Shown here: positions 53,381-61,282 of the stretch, piece after piece
How positions within the stretch are numbered: position 1 is the first letter of the stretch
Layout: each line of letters opens with the position of its first letter
The notes under the pieces: model-generated
Seen by the model: the letters and a program-made list of their open reading frames with translations, nothing else
What the model was told of the DNA's origin: nothing
Database searches by the model: none
Position numbers and translations under genes: made by a program
Assembly: GCA_965652395.1 (NCBI GenBank)
Contig: CBFGUW010000005.1
Span: forward strand, 97,259-161,258
DNA length: 64,000 nucleotides
Source: Saccharospirillum sp965652395
GTDB lineage: Bacteria; Pseudomonadota; Gammaproteobacteria; Pseudomonadales; Natronospirillaceae
Direction: 5' to 3'

Positions 53381-53731
53381 CTATCGCTTTATTCGAATAA
53401 ATGCTAATTGATACGAGTAAGTAGTTGCATTGTCTGTATTAATGGCAATTTCCACTTTTTTGTTAGCTGCTAACGCAGAGAGTGCAACAGACAACATACC
53501 GTTGTATGCAGGGGATGTGTTTTCTAGGTGAAGATATGATTTTCCTCCACAGCTATAGATCCCATTTTCATTTTCAACTTTAACTATTAATTTGTTTTGT
53601 AGTACATGCGCATCATCTCTTGATCCCTCCACCCAAACATCTGAGATGTATAAGTCGTCACAATATTGAGTGTCCGCAAATGTCATTGTAGATACGCAAA
53701 ATACAAATAAAGCAGCTCCAATATATTTCAC
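53381..53731 (-). CDS. small exported protein, paralogue of the previous
   Basis: 116 residues from a GTG at 53731 with GAGG about 9 nt upstream. Signal peptide KYIGAALFVFCVSTMTFA. Mature part starts DTQYCDDLYISDVWVEG and ends MLSVALSALAANKKVEIAIN, then a beta strand (YQLAFIRIKR), like its neighbour's AGKKVDFSISS end. AT-rich compared with the backbone. Its start overlaps the stop of the transposase remnant. Confidence 0.65.
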   Translation of the reverse strand: MKYIGAALFVFCVSTMTFADTQYCDDLYISDVWVEGSRDDAHVLQNKLIVKVENENGIYSCGGKSYLHLENTSPAYNGMLSVALSALAANKKVEIAINTDNATTYSYQLAFIRIKR

Positions 53732-53916
53732 TACATATACCTCATGTCTAAGTAGTTGGTTTGCCAATGGGCTAAAATTTGTTGACCCTTGGATTTCAAT
53801 AACGCGGTGTTATAAAGGAAAGGTAAGTAAGGTTTGTAGTTCAGCTCGCCTCGGTGTGAGCCCATGAATTCCGAGTTGCCACGTTGTGTCCAGCCTAGGC
53901 GGTAGAAGCGGGCCAT
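53731..53916 (-). pseudogene. degenerate N-terminal fragment of a RAYT-type transposase
   Basis: 61 codons opening MARFYRLGWTQRGNSE and continuing ELNYKPYLPFLYNTALLK, a worn version of the intact RAYT start (QRGNNRE; DYKAYLSFLYDAATKY). The catalytic HUH and tyrosine regions are absent. The same upstream repeat as at the intact gene precedes it. Confidence 0.65.
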
Positions 53917-53928
53917 GAAATTAGTCCT

Positions 53929-53997
53929 TTTTATTTGAAGGGAAGGTTAAACCTTGTGGGATGTAGAGTCAATGACTCTGCCCCTCTTGATTGCAGC
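53929..53997. repeat. RAYT-associated end repeat, copy 1 (diverged)
   Basis: Contains GGGAAGGTTAAACCTTGTGG, then GTCAATGACTCTGCCCCTCT and TGATTG, homologous to 55246-55338 and 55518-55668. It lies upstream of the transposase remnant on its minus-strand side. Confidence 0.6.
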
Positions 53998-54029
53998 TAA
54001 AAAGGGGTGCTAAAAGCCGTTTGTTTGGA

Positions 54030-54419
54030 CTACTCTCTTGGATCACGATACTCAAGCAAAGGAAACCCTCTAATGTCTTGGAGGCGTGAATAAATATGAA
54101 AAATACGTGCCGCAATTTTCTTACCGGTTGAATTTCTGATCCTGCGCATTGTAGCCTCTAGGTCGCCTCGAAACTCAGGCATCTTCGAAGGATACTTGCT
54201 GGACTGAGATATGACCCAACTGAAATCCTTCCTGAGTTCTTCTGGAAACTCCTTTTCTTGAAGTGGTAAGAGGGTAAGTACAGCTGTTTGTAACCGCGAT
54301 CTCACATCTCCTTGGCCAATACAAAGCTGTTGCACAGCTAAGTAGACCCTTTCGATAACTGACTCTGCCGCCTGCCGTGTTTCAATGCTTTCCTCCGACC
54401 TTGTTCCAAAATCTTCCAT
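54030..54419 (-). CDS. unrecognised cytoplasmic protein
   Basis: 129 residues from the ATG at 54419, where GGAG stands 6 nt upstream; the frame extends 30 codons further without support. Mostly helical (AAESVIERVYLAVQQLCIGQ; LEATMRRIRNSTGKKIAARI; FHIYSRLQDIRG). I recognise no domain. It lies between RAYT remnants and the intact RAYT. Confidence 0.5.
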   Translation of the reverse strand: MEDFGTRSEESIETRQAAESVIERVYLAVQQLCIGQGDVRSRLQTAVLTLLPLQEKEFPEELRKDFSWVISQSSKYPSKMPEFRGDLEATMRRIRNSTGKKIAARIFHIYSRLQDIRGFPLLEYRDPRE

Positions 54420-54504
54420 ACTTGGCTCCGTAGGATGTGATGTTAACGCCAGCAGAATCAAGCAATACGGCTTCCCGCTGACTGCCTTCTTAAATTCCTT
54501 GTGT

Positions 54505-54541
54505 AGCAATAGGGTCTAGCAATAGGGTCGGAGTCATTGAT
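54505..54541. repeat. inverted end repeat on the 3' side of the RAYT gene
   Basis: CAATAGGGTCGGAGTCATTG is the inverse of the CAATGACTCTGACCCCATTG block on the other side of the gene, with a partial duplicate (CAATAGGGTCTAG) next to it. The two define the ends of a RAYT unit of about 800 bp. Confidence 0.6.
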
Positions 54542-55247
54542 GTTTGGATTCCAAGAACTCCGCCGACTTCCTATCCCCGCCACGCCTCAGTGGGGTTGCC
54601 CGGCGTCCGGTTTTCGCCTCGATTTGAGCCTTGAAGCGTTCATCACCCCACACCCAACCCTTGTTGGTGGATTCCCGTATCGCCGTCATGTCCCGCTCCG
54701 GCATCCTACCCCTGAATAAAGCACGATAAGCGGTCAATCGCTCGGCTTCGGCCTTACCTAGTCGTTTATACAGCGAATGAGGTGTCAGCAACTGAATGGA
54801 TTTGCCCAGCGCATTGCCCTGATAACTGGACCATGGATACTCTGAAGCATGGCGTACCATGCTCGCTCGCACGGGGTTGAGTTCGATGTAACGGTACACC
54901 GTTAACAAATAATTGTCGGCATCTACCAGGGTCGACTTATAGCGACCCTCCCACAAGGTGCCGGTGCGCTGATAGGTATAATTGAAATACTGAACATACT
55001 TTCGCCCCAGCGCTTGCATCATACGGCTGACGCCTTGCGCATCGCCGGGTGTTACCAATAAGTGGACGTGGTTGGTCATGAGCACGAAGGCATGAATGGC
55101 CACCTTGTATTTGGTGGCGGCGTCATAGAGGAAAGATAAATAAGCCTTGTAGTCCGCCTCGTCGTAAAAACAGGCTTCCCGGTTGTTGCCACGTTGGACG
55201 ATATGTTGGGCGCAGCCGGGGAGGTAGAGGCGGGGAAGGCGAGACAT
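54534..55247 (-). CDS. REP-associated tyrosine transposase (RAYT, Y1 HUH family)
   Basis: 237 residues. MSRLPRLYLPGCAQHIVQRG opens as in IS200-like REP-associated transposases; the HUH motif is in TNHVHLLVTPGD and the expected catalytic tyrosine in VYRYIELNPVRASMV. C-terminal tail with RRGGDRKSAEFLE. Usually single-copy domesticated enzymes that mobilise REP sequences. Flanked by inverted CAATGACTCTGACCC-type blocks. It appears intact. Confidence 0.92.
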   Translation of the reverse strand: MSRLPRLYLPGCAQHIVQRGNNREACFYDEADYKAYLSFLYDAATKYKVAIHAFVLMTNHVHLLVTPGDAQGVSRMMQALGRKYVQYFNYTYQRTGTLWEGRYKSTLVDADNYLLTVYRYIELNPVRASMVRHASEYPWSSYQGNALGKSIQLLTPHSLYKRLGKAEAERLTAYRALFRGRMPERDMTAIRESTNKGWVWGDERFKAQIEAKTGRRATPLRRGGDRKSAEFLESKHQ

Positions 55248-55338
55248 GGGTTATTCCTTTGTATTTGAAGGGGAGGTTAAACCTTGTGGTGGATCAAATC
55301 AATGACTCTGACCCCATTGATTGTGACCCCATTGATTG
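55246..55338. repeat. RAYT-associated end repeat, copy 2
   Basis: Includes GGGGAGGTTAAACCTTGTGG and then CAATGACTCTGACCCCATTG followed by a second GACCCCATTGATTG. It lies directly upstream of the intact RAYT gene and runs straight into the truncated copy. Confidence 0.7.
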
Positions 55339-55520
55339 ACGTGGTTGGTCATGAGCGCGTAGGCATGAATGGCCACTTGGTATTTGGTGGCGGCGTCATA
55401 GAGGAAAGATAAATAAGCCTTGTAGTCCGCCTCGTCGTAAAAACAGGCTTCCCGGTTGTTGCCACGTTGGATGATATGCTGGGCGCAGCCTGGGAGGTAG
55501 AGGCGGGGAAGGCGAGCCAT
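55339..55520 (-). pseudogene. truncated second copy of the RAYT gene (5' part only)
   Basis: About 60 codons nearly identical to the start of the intact RAYT (MARLPRLYLPGCAQHIIQRG ... HAYALMTNHV) and ending at TNHV, just before the HUH motif, where end-repeat sequence is joined. The high identity means a recent duplication with internal deletion. The reading frame continues to 55299 through repeat DNA only. Confidence 0.85.
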
Positions 55521-55668
55521 GGGGTTGTTCCTGTGTATTTTGATGGGAAGGTTAAACCTTGTGGGAGGTTAAATCAATGACTCTGACCCTATTGATTGCT
55601 ATTGATTCACTCTGACCCTATTGATTCTGACCCCATTGATTGCTGACCCCATTGATTGGGGCAAAACA
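55518..55668. repeat. RAYT-associated end repeat, copy 3, with short tandem units
   Basis: Starts as the other copies (GGGAAGGTTAAACCTTGTGG) and then carries at least four imperfect units of GACCCCATTGATT or GACCCTATTGATT. This expansion is absent from copies 1 and 2. No gene within. Confidence 0.7.
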
Positions 55669-55704
55669 CCCCCGGTTATCCGATTAGGCCAACCCCGACA
55701 GTTG

Positions 55705-56649
55705 CTATTCACCGCCTTCCTTAATTGAGAAGAAATGCGCAAAAAGTGCCACTTCATCTTCCTGTTCCTTCGTAAGAGAAATCTTTTGTTGCTCATCCTT
55801 TAGTAGAACATCATTACCGAATGCCATGCTGGCGTAGTAACTCGCCCTTGCCGCATCTCTGATGGATCGAGAAATATGATCAAAGAGCGCTAAGAAAGCG
55901 ACTAATTCCTGCCGACCCCAAAAGCTATGTATATTGTACCGTTCCGAAGTTGTTATTCCATGTACAAGTTTGTTTCTCATATCCTTGAACAAGTGCAATC
56001 CAGCATGCAATTCAGGAACGATGTCATAAGTATCCTCAATCGATTTAAGCATAGAACCAAACGTCTTTTTCTTCCAATCATCAATTCGGTCTTTGATTGT
56101 TTTATACCTTCTTCTTTCTTTTTCGGAAAGACCAAACAAGAAAGAATTCGCTAAGTAAAATTCGACCTGTTGACATCTCGCTACACACATTCCAAGCATG
56201 GTCAATAATTGCGATTGAGATTCCTCCCATATATCTTCATCGCTATATTCATGGTCACTTAGTATCTTGTCGTTTCTAAGTTCATCAATGGCCTTTCGAC
56301 CTATATTTCGAACTCTAGTAAATCCACTTCCAGTTTCCACATATACTACATCGTCGAGCAATACTTCCGCTGTATCATCTATCACTCGAAATTCTGCCCC
56401 AAGCTCTTCTAGCAAGTCCTTATGCGCATACCAAGGCCAAACGGGTCTTTCTTCATCATTTGTTGATTTCCTGAAATATGACTCTTCTATCTTCTTCGGT
56501 ATTCTCATTATTTTATGGGCCGTCACATCTTCAGGTCCAAACCCATTCATTTCTATTTCAACTCGGCATGCGCTACGACTGTTCCTAGCTACAACAAAAC
56601 AGTCTTCTTCGCCATCCGACTGGACCCAATAAAGTTGCCAATACGTCAT
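55705..56649 (-). CDS. HEPN-motif protein of unknown family
   Basis: 314 residues. The C-terminal half is helical and contains LFKDMRNKLVHGITTSER, an RNxxxH HEPN ribonuclease signature at about residue 221, with preceding helices (LTMLGMCVARCQQVEFYLAN). The N-terminal half (MTYWQLYWVQSDGEEDCFVV ... VTAHKIMRIPKK; VGSGFTRVRNIGRKAIDELR-like region) is unrecognised, though NIGRKAIDELRN resembles a helix-hairpin-helix. AT-rich and foreign-looking. A role in RNA-degrading defence is possible. Confidence 0.68.
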   Translation of the reverse strand: MTYWQLYWVQSDGEEDCFVVARNSRSACRVEIEMNGFGPEDVTAHKIMRIPKKIEESYFRKSTNDEERPVWPWYAHKDLLEELGAEFRVIDDTAEVLLDDVVYVETGSGFTRVRNIGRKAIDELRNDKILSDHEYSDEDIWEESQSQLLTMLGMCVARCQQVEFYLANSFLFGLSEKERRRYKTIKDRIDDWKKKTFGSMLKSIEDTYDIVPELHAGLHLFKDMRNKLVHGITTSERYNIHSFWGRQELVAFLALFDHISRSIRDAARASYYASMAFGNDVLLKDEQQKISLTKEQEDEVALFAHFFSIKEGGE

Positions 56650-56755
56650 ATTTCATCCTGGCCTAACGCCTCAAGCTCCGAATTGGTGAACTTGACGACT
56701 TTTTTGCGCAAGCAAAAAAAGGTTATAGCATTGCCAAGTTCCCATGCTTTGACTG

Positions 56756-57379
56756 TTAGGGGTTTGCTAGTAGAAAGTATACAGGCTTATATCCGCCCAT
56801 AAAATACATTGGAATATAGCGCTCTGCCCCCCTGCTGATCATCTTGATCTCTTTGATTGCATCTATAAATGTACTTAAATCAAAGTGCTTGTCGGAACGA
56901 TCAATAATTTCAGAAACCCTGCTAATATCTTTAAAGAAATAACCTTCAGGTTCCTCTGCTATTACACCCCGAGCATTAACCACGGCACAATAATCAATAT
57001 CATTAGCATTGAACTTAGCCAAATCTGCCCATAGAAAGTCTTCACACTCACTTAATTCCCAAAAACTTTTTGCCAACGGGCAACCAGCAATAATAGGAAT
57101 TCCCAGCTCCTGACTAGCTTTAGCGCCACAGATAATTTGTTCGCTGAATTTCACTATTAATCTTTCATCGTTCGGCAACAACTTGGGGCGCCGTGGATAA
57201 AGTCCAAGTACTTTGAAAACGTAGGATCCATTTACCAACTTAGATATTTTACCCCCTTCTCTCGAAATCCATGGATATATAGGAACTACATGCCGAAATT
57301 TATTTCTAAGTGCCTCTGTTACTTGAGGAATCAAAATATATTCTGCTGAGCGCTCACAAATAAAACTCGTTGGATTCAT
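56756..57379 (-). CDS. unrecognised protein
   Basis: 207 residues; AGGGGTACAGG precedes the ATG at 57379. SFICERSAEYILIPQVTEAL, AKASQELGIPIIAGCPLAKS, FWELSECEDFLWADLAKF and a C-terminal MYFMGGYKPVYFLLANP are visible. No domain that I know, no signal peptide or TM helix. It is co-oriented with the membrane protein upstream (gap 72 bp) and the HEPN-motif gene downstream. Confidence 0.58.
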   Translation of the reverse strand: MNPTSFICERSAEYILIPQVTEALRNKFRHVVPIYPWISREGGKISKLVNGSYVFKVLGLYPRRPKLLPNDERLIVKFSEQIICGAKASQELGIPIIAGCPLAKSFWELSECEDFLWADLAKFNANDIDYCAVVNARGVIAEEPEGYFFKDISRVSEIIDRSDKHFDLSTFIDAIKEIKMISRGAERYIPMYFMGGYKPVYFLLANP

Positions 57380-57451
57380 CCTGTACCCCTAGCGTTGCTG
57401 ACACGCGCTCAGCCTTGTATGATCCTTTTTTATCGGACTTAGGAACATTTT

Positions 57452-58213
57452 CTAAATTACAGTTATCTTCTCACATGCAGAATACAGTCGCTTTGCGTAA
57501 GCAAAACCTCTTAACTTCACCCAATTTTCCGTCACAAGAAAAACCCACACCCAAAGCATCGAAAAATGGATAGCTATAAGACCCAAGTAGGGAAATGAAA
57601 TTTCCTGAATAACAAGCCTCGGTGACGTACTCCCTAGAGTTGTTGCATCAGGGTACATGACAACCAAGCTACCCAGTAGTGAAGATACAGTTATGAAAAT
57701 GCCTAATGATTTAAATGCTCTAATGTTTCTAGCGAACCCATATGCAACATTCTCTTTGAAGACTAACGGGTATATAGTCGTATCCCGAGTATGCTCCCTG
57801 AGGTAGTTTGACGCAGACCTATATAGCTCATCGGCTCTTTCTGGGTTCGCTTGCTCATATTCGGGTGTCGTGGGGCTGAAGTTTGATATAAGTAACGCTA
57901 GCCGGTCCATGTAACGTGATTTGGTTACACTATCGATCGTATTGTCGGTGTGCCTTAAAATAATGGTGGTAGGCGCGCCACCCCACTTTTTGAATAGCTT
58001 GTCCTGAAGAGCATTACCTTTTGCCGACATCTGATTGGCGGCAAAATTTATCACCCCGAAAGCTACAAAGAATGTTACCGTAGATCCTGTCCAAGTTCGT
58101 GAAGGCTCAAAGAGGACAAGCAAAGAGATAAATATTGGAAAAACTAGAAATAACGCCGGTTTTACCCTGGCGTTGAAGCTGTATTCATCGAAGTATTTTG
58201 AAAATTCACTCAT
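57452..58213 (-). CDS. four-helix membrane protein paired with MBL-fold gene
   Basis: 253 residues from the ATG at 58213; a TTG at 58228 is an alternative. Predicted TM helices at about residues 17-37 (PALFLVFPIFISLLVLFEP), 43-57 (STVTFFVAFGVINFAANQ), 165-185 (LGIFITVSSLLGSLVVMYP) and 205-228 (YLGLIAIHFSMLWVWVFLV). Between helices 2 and 3 lies a soluble region of about 100 residues. The layout resembles membrane effectors of bacterial conflict systems, but I cannot name the family. It begins 18 bp after the MBL-fold gene. Confidence 0.68.
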   Translation of the reverse strand: MSEFSKYFDEYSFNARVKPALFLVFPIFISLLVLFEPSRTWTGSTVTFFVAFGVINFAANQMSAKGNALQDKLFKKWGGAPTTIILRHTDNTIDSVTKSRYMDRLALLISNFSPTTPEYEQANPERADELYRSASNYLREHTRDTTIYPLVFKENVAYGFARNIRAFKSLGIFITVSSLLGSLVVMYPDATTLGSTSPRLVIQEISFPYLGLIAIHFSMLWVWVFLVTENWVKLRGFAYAKRLYSACEKITVI

Positions 58214-58231
58214 TTGTACGGCAGCCAATTC

Positions 58232-59128
58232 TTATAGAGTGTATTCAGTTTCAACAGTAAGACTACCAAAGTAATTGGGGTAGCTTGTGCATCCTTCATC
58301 ATTAAGGAAGTCTTTTGAGTAGTCGCTTTCCGATGAATAGAAATGGACCTTATTACCGACACACTCCATCGTTATATGACCCGCTCTATTCTGGGTAAGT
58401 ATTTCATATCCGGTATAGTAATTGAGATGACGGGACGGGGCCTCGCCAATAACGATAACCTGAGGATCAAGCTTTTCAAGCCAAGAATTAGGTATTTTCC
58501 CTGAATTCCTGCCGTGGTGTGCAGCAAAAACGACAGTCGTCTTTTCCAGTTCAATTTCATCTACAATATCTTCCATGAATTGGGTTTCAAGATCACCAAG
58601 CCACATGAAGCTCGCCCCTCCGGAAAAGCTATATCTAATTACTGCAGATGTGTTGTTATAGCTCTCGCCAGCATCACAAGCACTCAGAGCTTCTTTGAAG
58701 TGTTCATTATCAGTATCCGGCCATAATATATTGATACCAGCACTTCCTCTTTCATCATCACCGATGTTCATCCACTTTCTTGAGCATCCCTTATAGATGT
58801 AAAAAGCCTTATCGCCATCTCTTAAATCACAGTACCTCTTGAAAGACTCCGTGTCCTTGTCTTTTATAGCCTGATTCTTTACGACATAGAAATTGTAGAT
58901 TGGCATTGAATCGTCAAGCCAGTGAATGCCTCCAAAGTGATCTTCATCTGGATGGGTACATATAAACCGTGTGATGCCCTTGTCTCTACTCTCGTCTTTA
59001 AGCTCTTGGATTATTTCATCCCGGTTTTCATCGGAAAGATCACAGTCGATGATGGTAAAGTTATCGCCTCCATGTCGAATGTAGAACATATCGCCTGCAC
59101 CGACAGCGTAGCTTTTTATGATTGGCAT
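58232..59128 (-). CDS. ComEC/Rec2-like metallo-beta-lactamase-fold hydrolase
   Basis: 298 residues; AAGGAG lies 7 nt before the ATG. Metal motifs: ICTHPDEDHFGGIHWL (HxxxDH type), FMWLGDLE (third metal region) and FAAHHGRNSGKIP. The fold resembles the MBL domain of ComEC, without its membrane part, so it is a stand-alone cytoplasmic enzyme perhaps acting on nucleic acid or a nucleotide signal. It heads the minus-strand cluster 59128-55705. Confidence 0.83.
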   Translation of the reverse strand: MPIIKSYAVGAGDMFYIRHGGDNFTIIDCDLSDENRDEIIQELKDESRDKGITRFICTHPDEDHFGGIHWLDDSMPIYNFYVVKNQAIKDKDTESFKRYCDLRDGDKAFYIYKGCSRKWMNIGDDERGSAGINILWPDTDNEHFKEALSACDAGESYNNTSAVIRYSFSGGASFMWLGDLETQFMEDIVDEIELEKTTVVFAAHHGRNSGKIPNSWLEKLDPQVIVIGEAPSRHLNYYTGYEILTQNRAGHITMECVGNKVHFYSSESDYSKDFLNDEGCTSYPNYFGSLTVETEYTL

Positions 59129-59737
59129 GAAGCACTCCTTAATATTGTTGGCCTATCCGATAGGGTGTTGAATGGTCGCATTGATCTAACAGCGTGTTCA
59201 TCGCCACATTCGACCCTTGTTCCGAGATGCTCCCAGCCCGACCTATCGCAAAAACCTTCGCAAAAGACCATTCTAGAGCCCTTTGATACCTTCGTCCCCA
59301 TCACTACACCTGACTATCAACCCCCTGAAAAACCATCAAATCTGATGACTATCTCAGATACTCAATCACTTCCGACGCATATTTCGGCGAATATCCGGTA
59401 TATCCGTCGCACACCCTGTAAGGTTTAGAGCAAACTGTGACGGAGTTCAACCTTAAATTTTTGCAAGGTGTCGGATGTGTCCGCTTTGTACCCAAAGTCG
59501 GGTATTCATTTGCGGAAATCCACAAGTACAGTCTTCAAAAGCGCTCCGGGTAAATCGGGCTCCGCAATTAGAAGAACCTGAAAGTTCTCTAGTGTTGATG
59601 GCGGGTTTCGCGGGCAGGGTTGGGAGGTCGCGCACGGAGTACGCTCCTACAGGGTGCCCCCAAAAAAATTCGGCGGATGGGGCGGTCGAGACCGCCCCTG
59701 GGGGGAGGTGTTGTCCTCTTGTTTCCGAGCTCTGTGT
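59129..59737. other. 609-bp intergenic stretch
   Basis: No convincing gene. It should hold the promoter of the MBL-fold gene. Near its right end is a hairpin (GGGGCGGTC, GA, GACCGCCCC; 59675-59694) and a short motif GGAGTACGCTCCTAC that itself is palindromic. These could be the transcription end of hupE on the minus strand, although there is no T-tract. Confidence 0.45.
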
Positions 59738-60877
59738 TTAGCTCAGCAGGGTTCGTTCTACCACCCAGTATGAGGCGATAACGGCAATCACCAGCGAGGC
59801 CGGGTTGGTGATGCGTGGGCGGTACCATTCCCGCTTGCTGAACCACAGGCCGACGGCTAGGAAGCACAGTGCAATCACGCTCAACTGGCCCAGCTCAACC
59901 CCGACATTAAATGCAATCAATCCGGTTACGAAGTGGGCCGGGCTGAGGCCTATCTCGGTCAGCACGCCGGCGAAGCCGAGCCCGTGAAGCAGGCCGAATC
60001 CGAACACTACAAAGGGTCGCCATTTGGTCATATCCCGCGACCAGATGTTTTCCACGGCCACATACACAATCGACAGCGCAATCAAGGGTTCCACGATGGA
60101 GGCTGGAATGCTGACGATGCCGAGCATGCCCAACGCCAGCGTTACAGTGTGCGCCAGTGTGAAACTGGTCACCTGCCACAAAAGGGGTGCCAAACGGGTG
60201 CTCAGTAAGAACAGGCCGACCACGAACAGAATATGGTCCAGCCCTTTCGGCAGGATGTGTTCATAACCAATCACCAAATAGTTCAGGAAAATCTCACCCG
60301 CCCCCTGGCTGACGCCGGTCACGTCTATGGACGATGCGCTGTCACCCGCCTGAAGGTACTCGGTATAAATTTCCTCGCCGCCCGGCCCGGTAACACGCAG
60401 GGCATTGGCGCCATAGCTTTCATCCAACCGCCAAATCAAGGTGGTGGTGCCCGCAGGCAGGGTGCCTGCCATTCTGATAAAGGAATCCCGCGCCAGCTCC
60501 AGGTCGCCCACCGGGGGAACTTCCACTTCACTCACTTCCGGGGTTAATGCCTCACCATTGGCACTGAACTCGATATTTTGCTTTAGGGTTGGGGCGTAGC
60601 TTTCGAATTCCGATGTCAGCTCGTCGGAGGGGAGGGCTCTCAGGCGGTTATAGGCCTCCGCATTGGGCGAATCGTCCGTATCACTGTGTTCCGGGCTGAT
60701 CTCCGCCATCATGGCTTCCAGGTTAACCCTTAGCTGTAGCGTGTATTCGCCGCTTTCCTGAAGGTTGATGTCTATGATGGCCGGGCGGATTTCGTGGGCC
60801 TGGGTGGGCGTTATCGCTGCCAGTGCGAGCAGTGTAAGCAGGCACAGGCTTAGGGCTTGTCGAAAGGAAAAGTGCAT
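59738..60877 (-). CDS. HupE/UreJ family membrane protein
   Basis: 379 residues. Signal peptide (SLCLLTLLALAAITPTQA), an extracytoplasmic beta domain (IRPAIIDINLQESGEYTLQL) of about 170 residues, then six or seven TM helices with the family motif YEHILPKGLDHILFVVGLF, FTLAHTVTLALGMLG and FGFGLLHGLGFAGVLTEIGL. The histidine-rich motifs suggest metal (nickel or cobalt) handling as in HupE. No hydrogenase or urease genes are nearby. Confidence 0.9.
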   Translation of the reverse strand: MHFSFRQALSLCLLTLLALAAITPTQAHEIRPAIIDINLQESGEYTLQLRVNLEAMMAEISPEHSDTDDSPNAEAYNRLRALPSDELTSEFESYAPTLKQNIEFSANGEALTPEVSEVEVPPVGDLELARDSFIRMAGTLPAGTTTLIWRLDESYGANALRVTGPGGEEIYTEYLQAGDSASSIDVTGVSQGAGEIFLNYLVIGYEHILPKGLDHILFVVGLFLLSTRLAPLLWQVTSFTLAHTVTLALGMLGIVSIPASIVEPLIALSIVYVAVENIWSRDMTKWRPFVVFGFGLLHGLGFAGVLTEIGLSPAHFVTGLIAFNVGVELGQLSVIALCFLAVGLWFSKREWYRPRITNPASLVIAVIASYWVVERTLLS

Positions 60878-61087
60878 CGTCAGTCCTTTTTGTTATGAGA
60901 TGGGTCTGTTATTGGTCTTGGGCATGATTCCACAGAGGCGGGCCCGGATAAAGTTAATAGATACGGTGGTGATGGGCAGGTGGATGCAGCTTATTTGCAA
61001 TACTGTTGATTCAGATGAATCAACCAGGCGAATGATAAACAAGGGGTCATGAAAGCTCGCGGTTGAGACCAAAGCGAATGATGGCTA

Positions 61088-61200
61088 GCGACGGGTGCCC
61101 GGGAAGCCTCAGCGGGGAAGTCCGCAGCAAGGATGCTGCGGGCTAGGCCCCATGGACGGGTTCATGCCGACCCCGCAGAGGCTTCCCGGGCACCCGTCGC
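61088..61200. repeat. nested-palindrome element, copy 3 (reverse orientation, long arms)
   Basis: The core TTCATGCCGACCCC and TCCGCAGCAAGGATGCTGCGG is the reverse complement of copies 1 and 2. The arms are entirely different in sequence but perfectly paired over 23 bp: GCGACGGGTGCCCGGGAAG at the left start faces CTTCCCGGGCACCCGTCGC at the right end. The AGTTTCG-type end repeats of the other copies are not clear here. Confidence 0.85.
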
Positions 61201-61217
61201 GGGTTCAGCCTCGAAAC

Positions 61218-61241
61218 AAAAAAAGGGCGCCTATGGCGCCC
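61218..61241 (-). terminator. rho-independent terminator of aceA
   Basis: On the minus strand GGGCGCC, loop ATA, GGCGCCC is followed by seven T. It lies 42 bp past the isocitrate lyase stop. Confidence 0.92.
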
Positions 61242-61282
61242 AAATTGACTTGCTTACGTCAGTCGGGAATAGTCTGAAAAGC

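Larger units (their letters stand above)
60878..61282. other. intergenic region with repeat copy 3 and aceA terminator
   Basis: 405 bp without a gene between hupE and isocitrate lyase, both on the minus strand. It holds palindromic element copy 3 (61088-61200) and the aceA terminator (61218-61241). The left 200 bp should contain the hupE promoter; none is obvious. Confidence 0.6.

Noticed and set aside
29000..59490. Short similarity between about 28990-29020 and 59465-59485 (GTGTCG, ATGTGTCCGCTT)
   Set aside because: Only about 20 bases, no extended alignment, and not obviously more than a chance or common short motif.
59475..59741. 88-codon plus-strand frame with several cysteines
   Set aside because: Covers a hairpin and a short palindromic motif in an intergenic region; no family resemblance or ribosome site.
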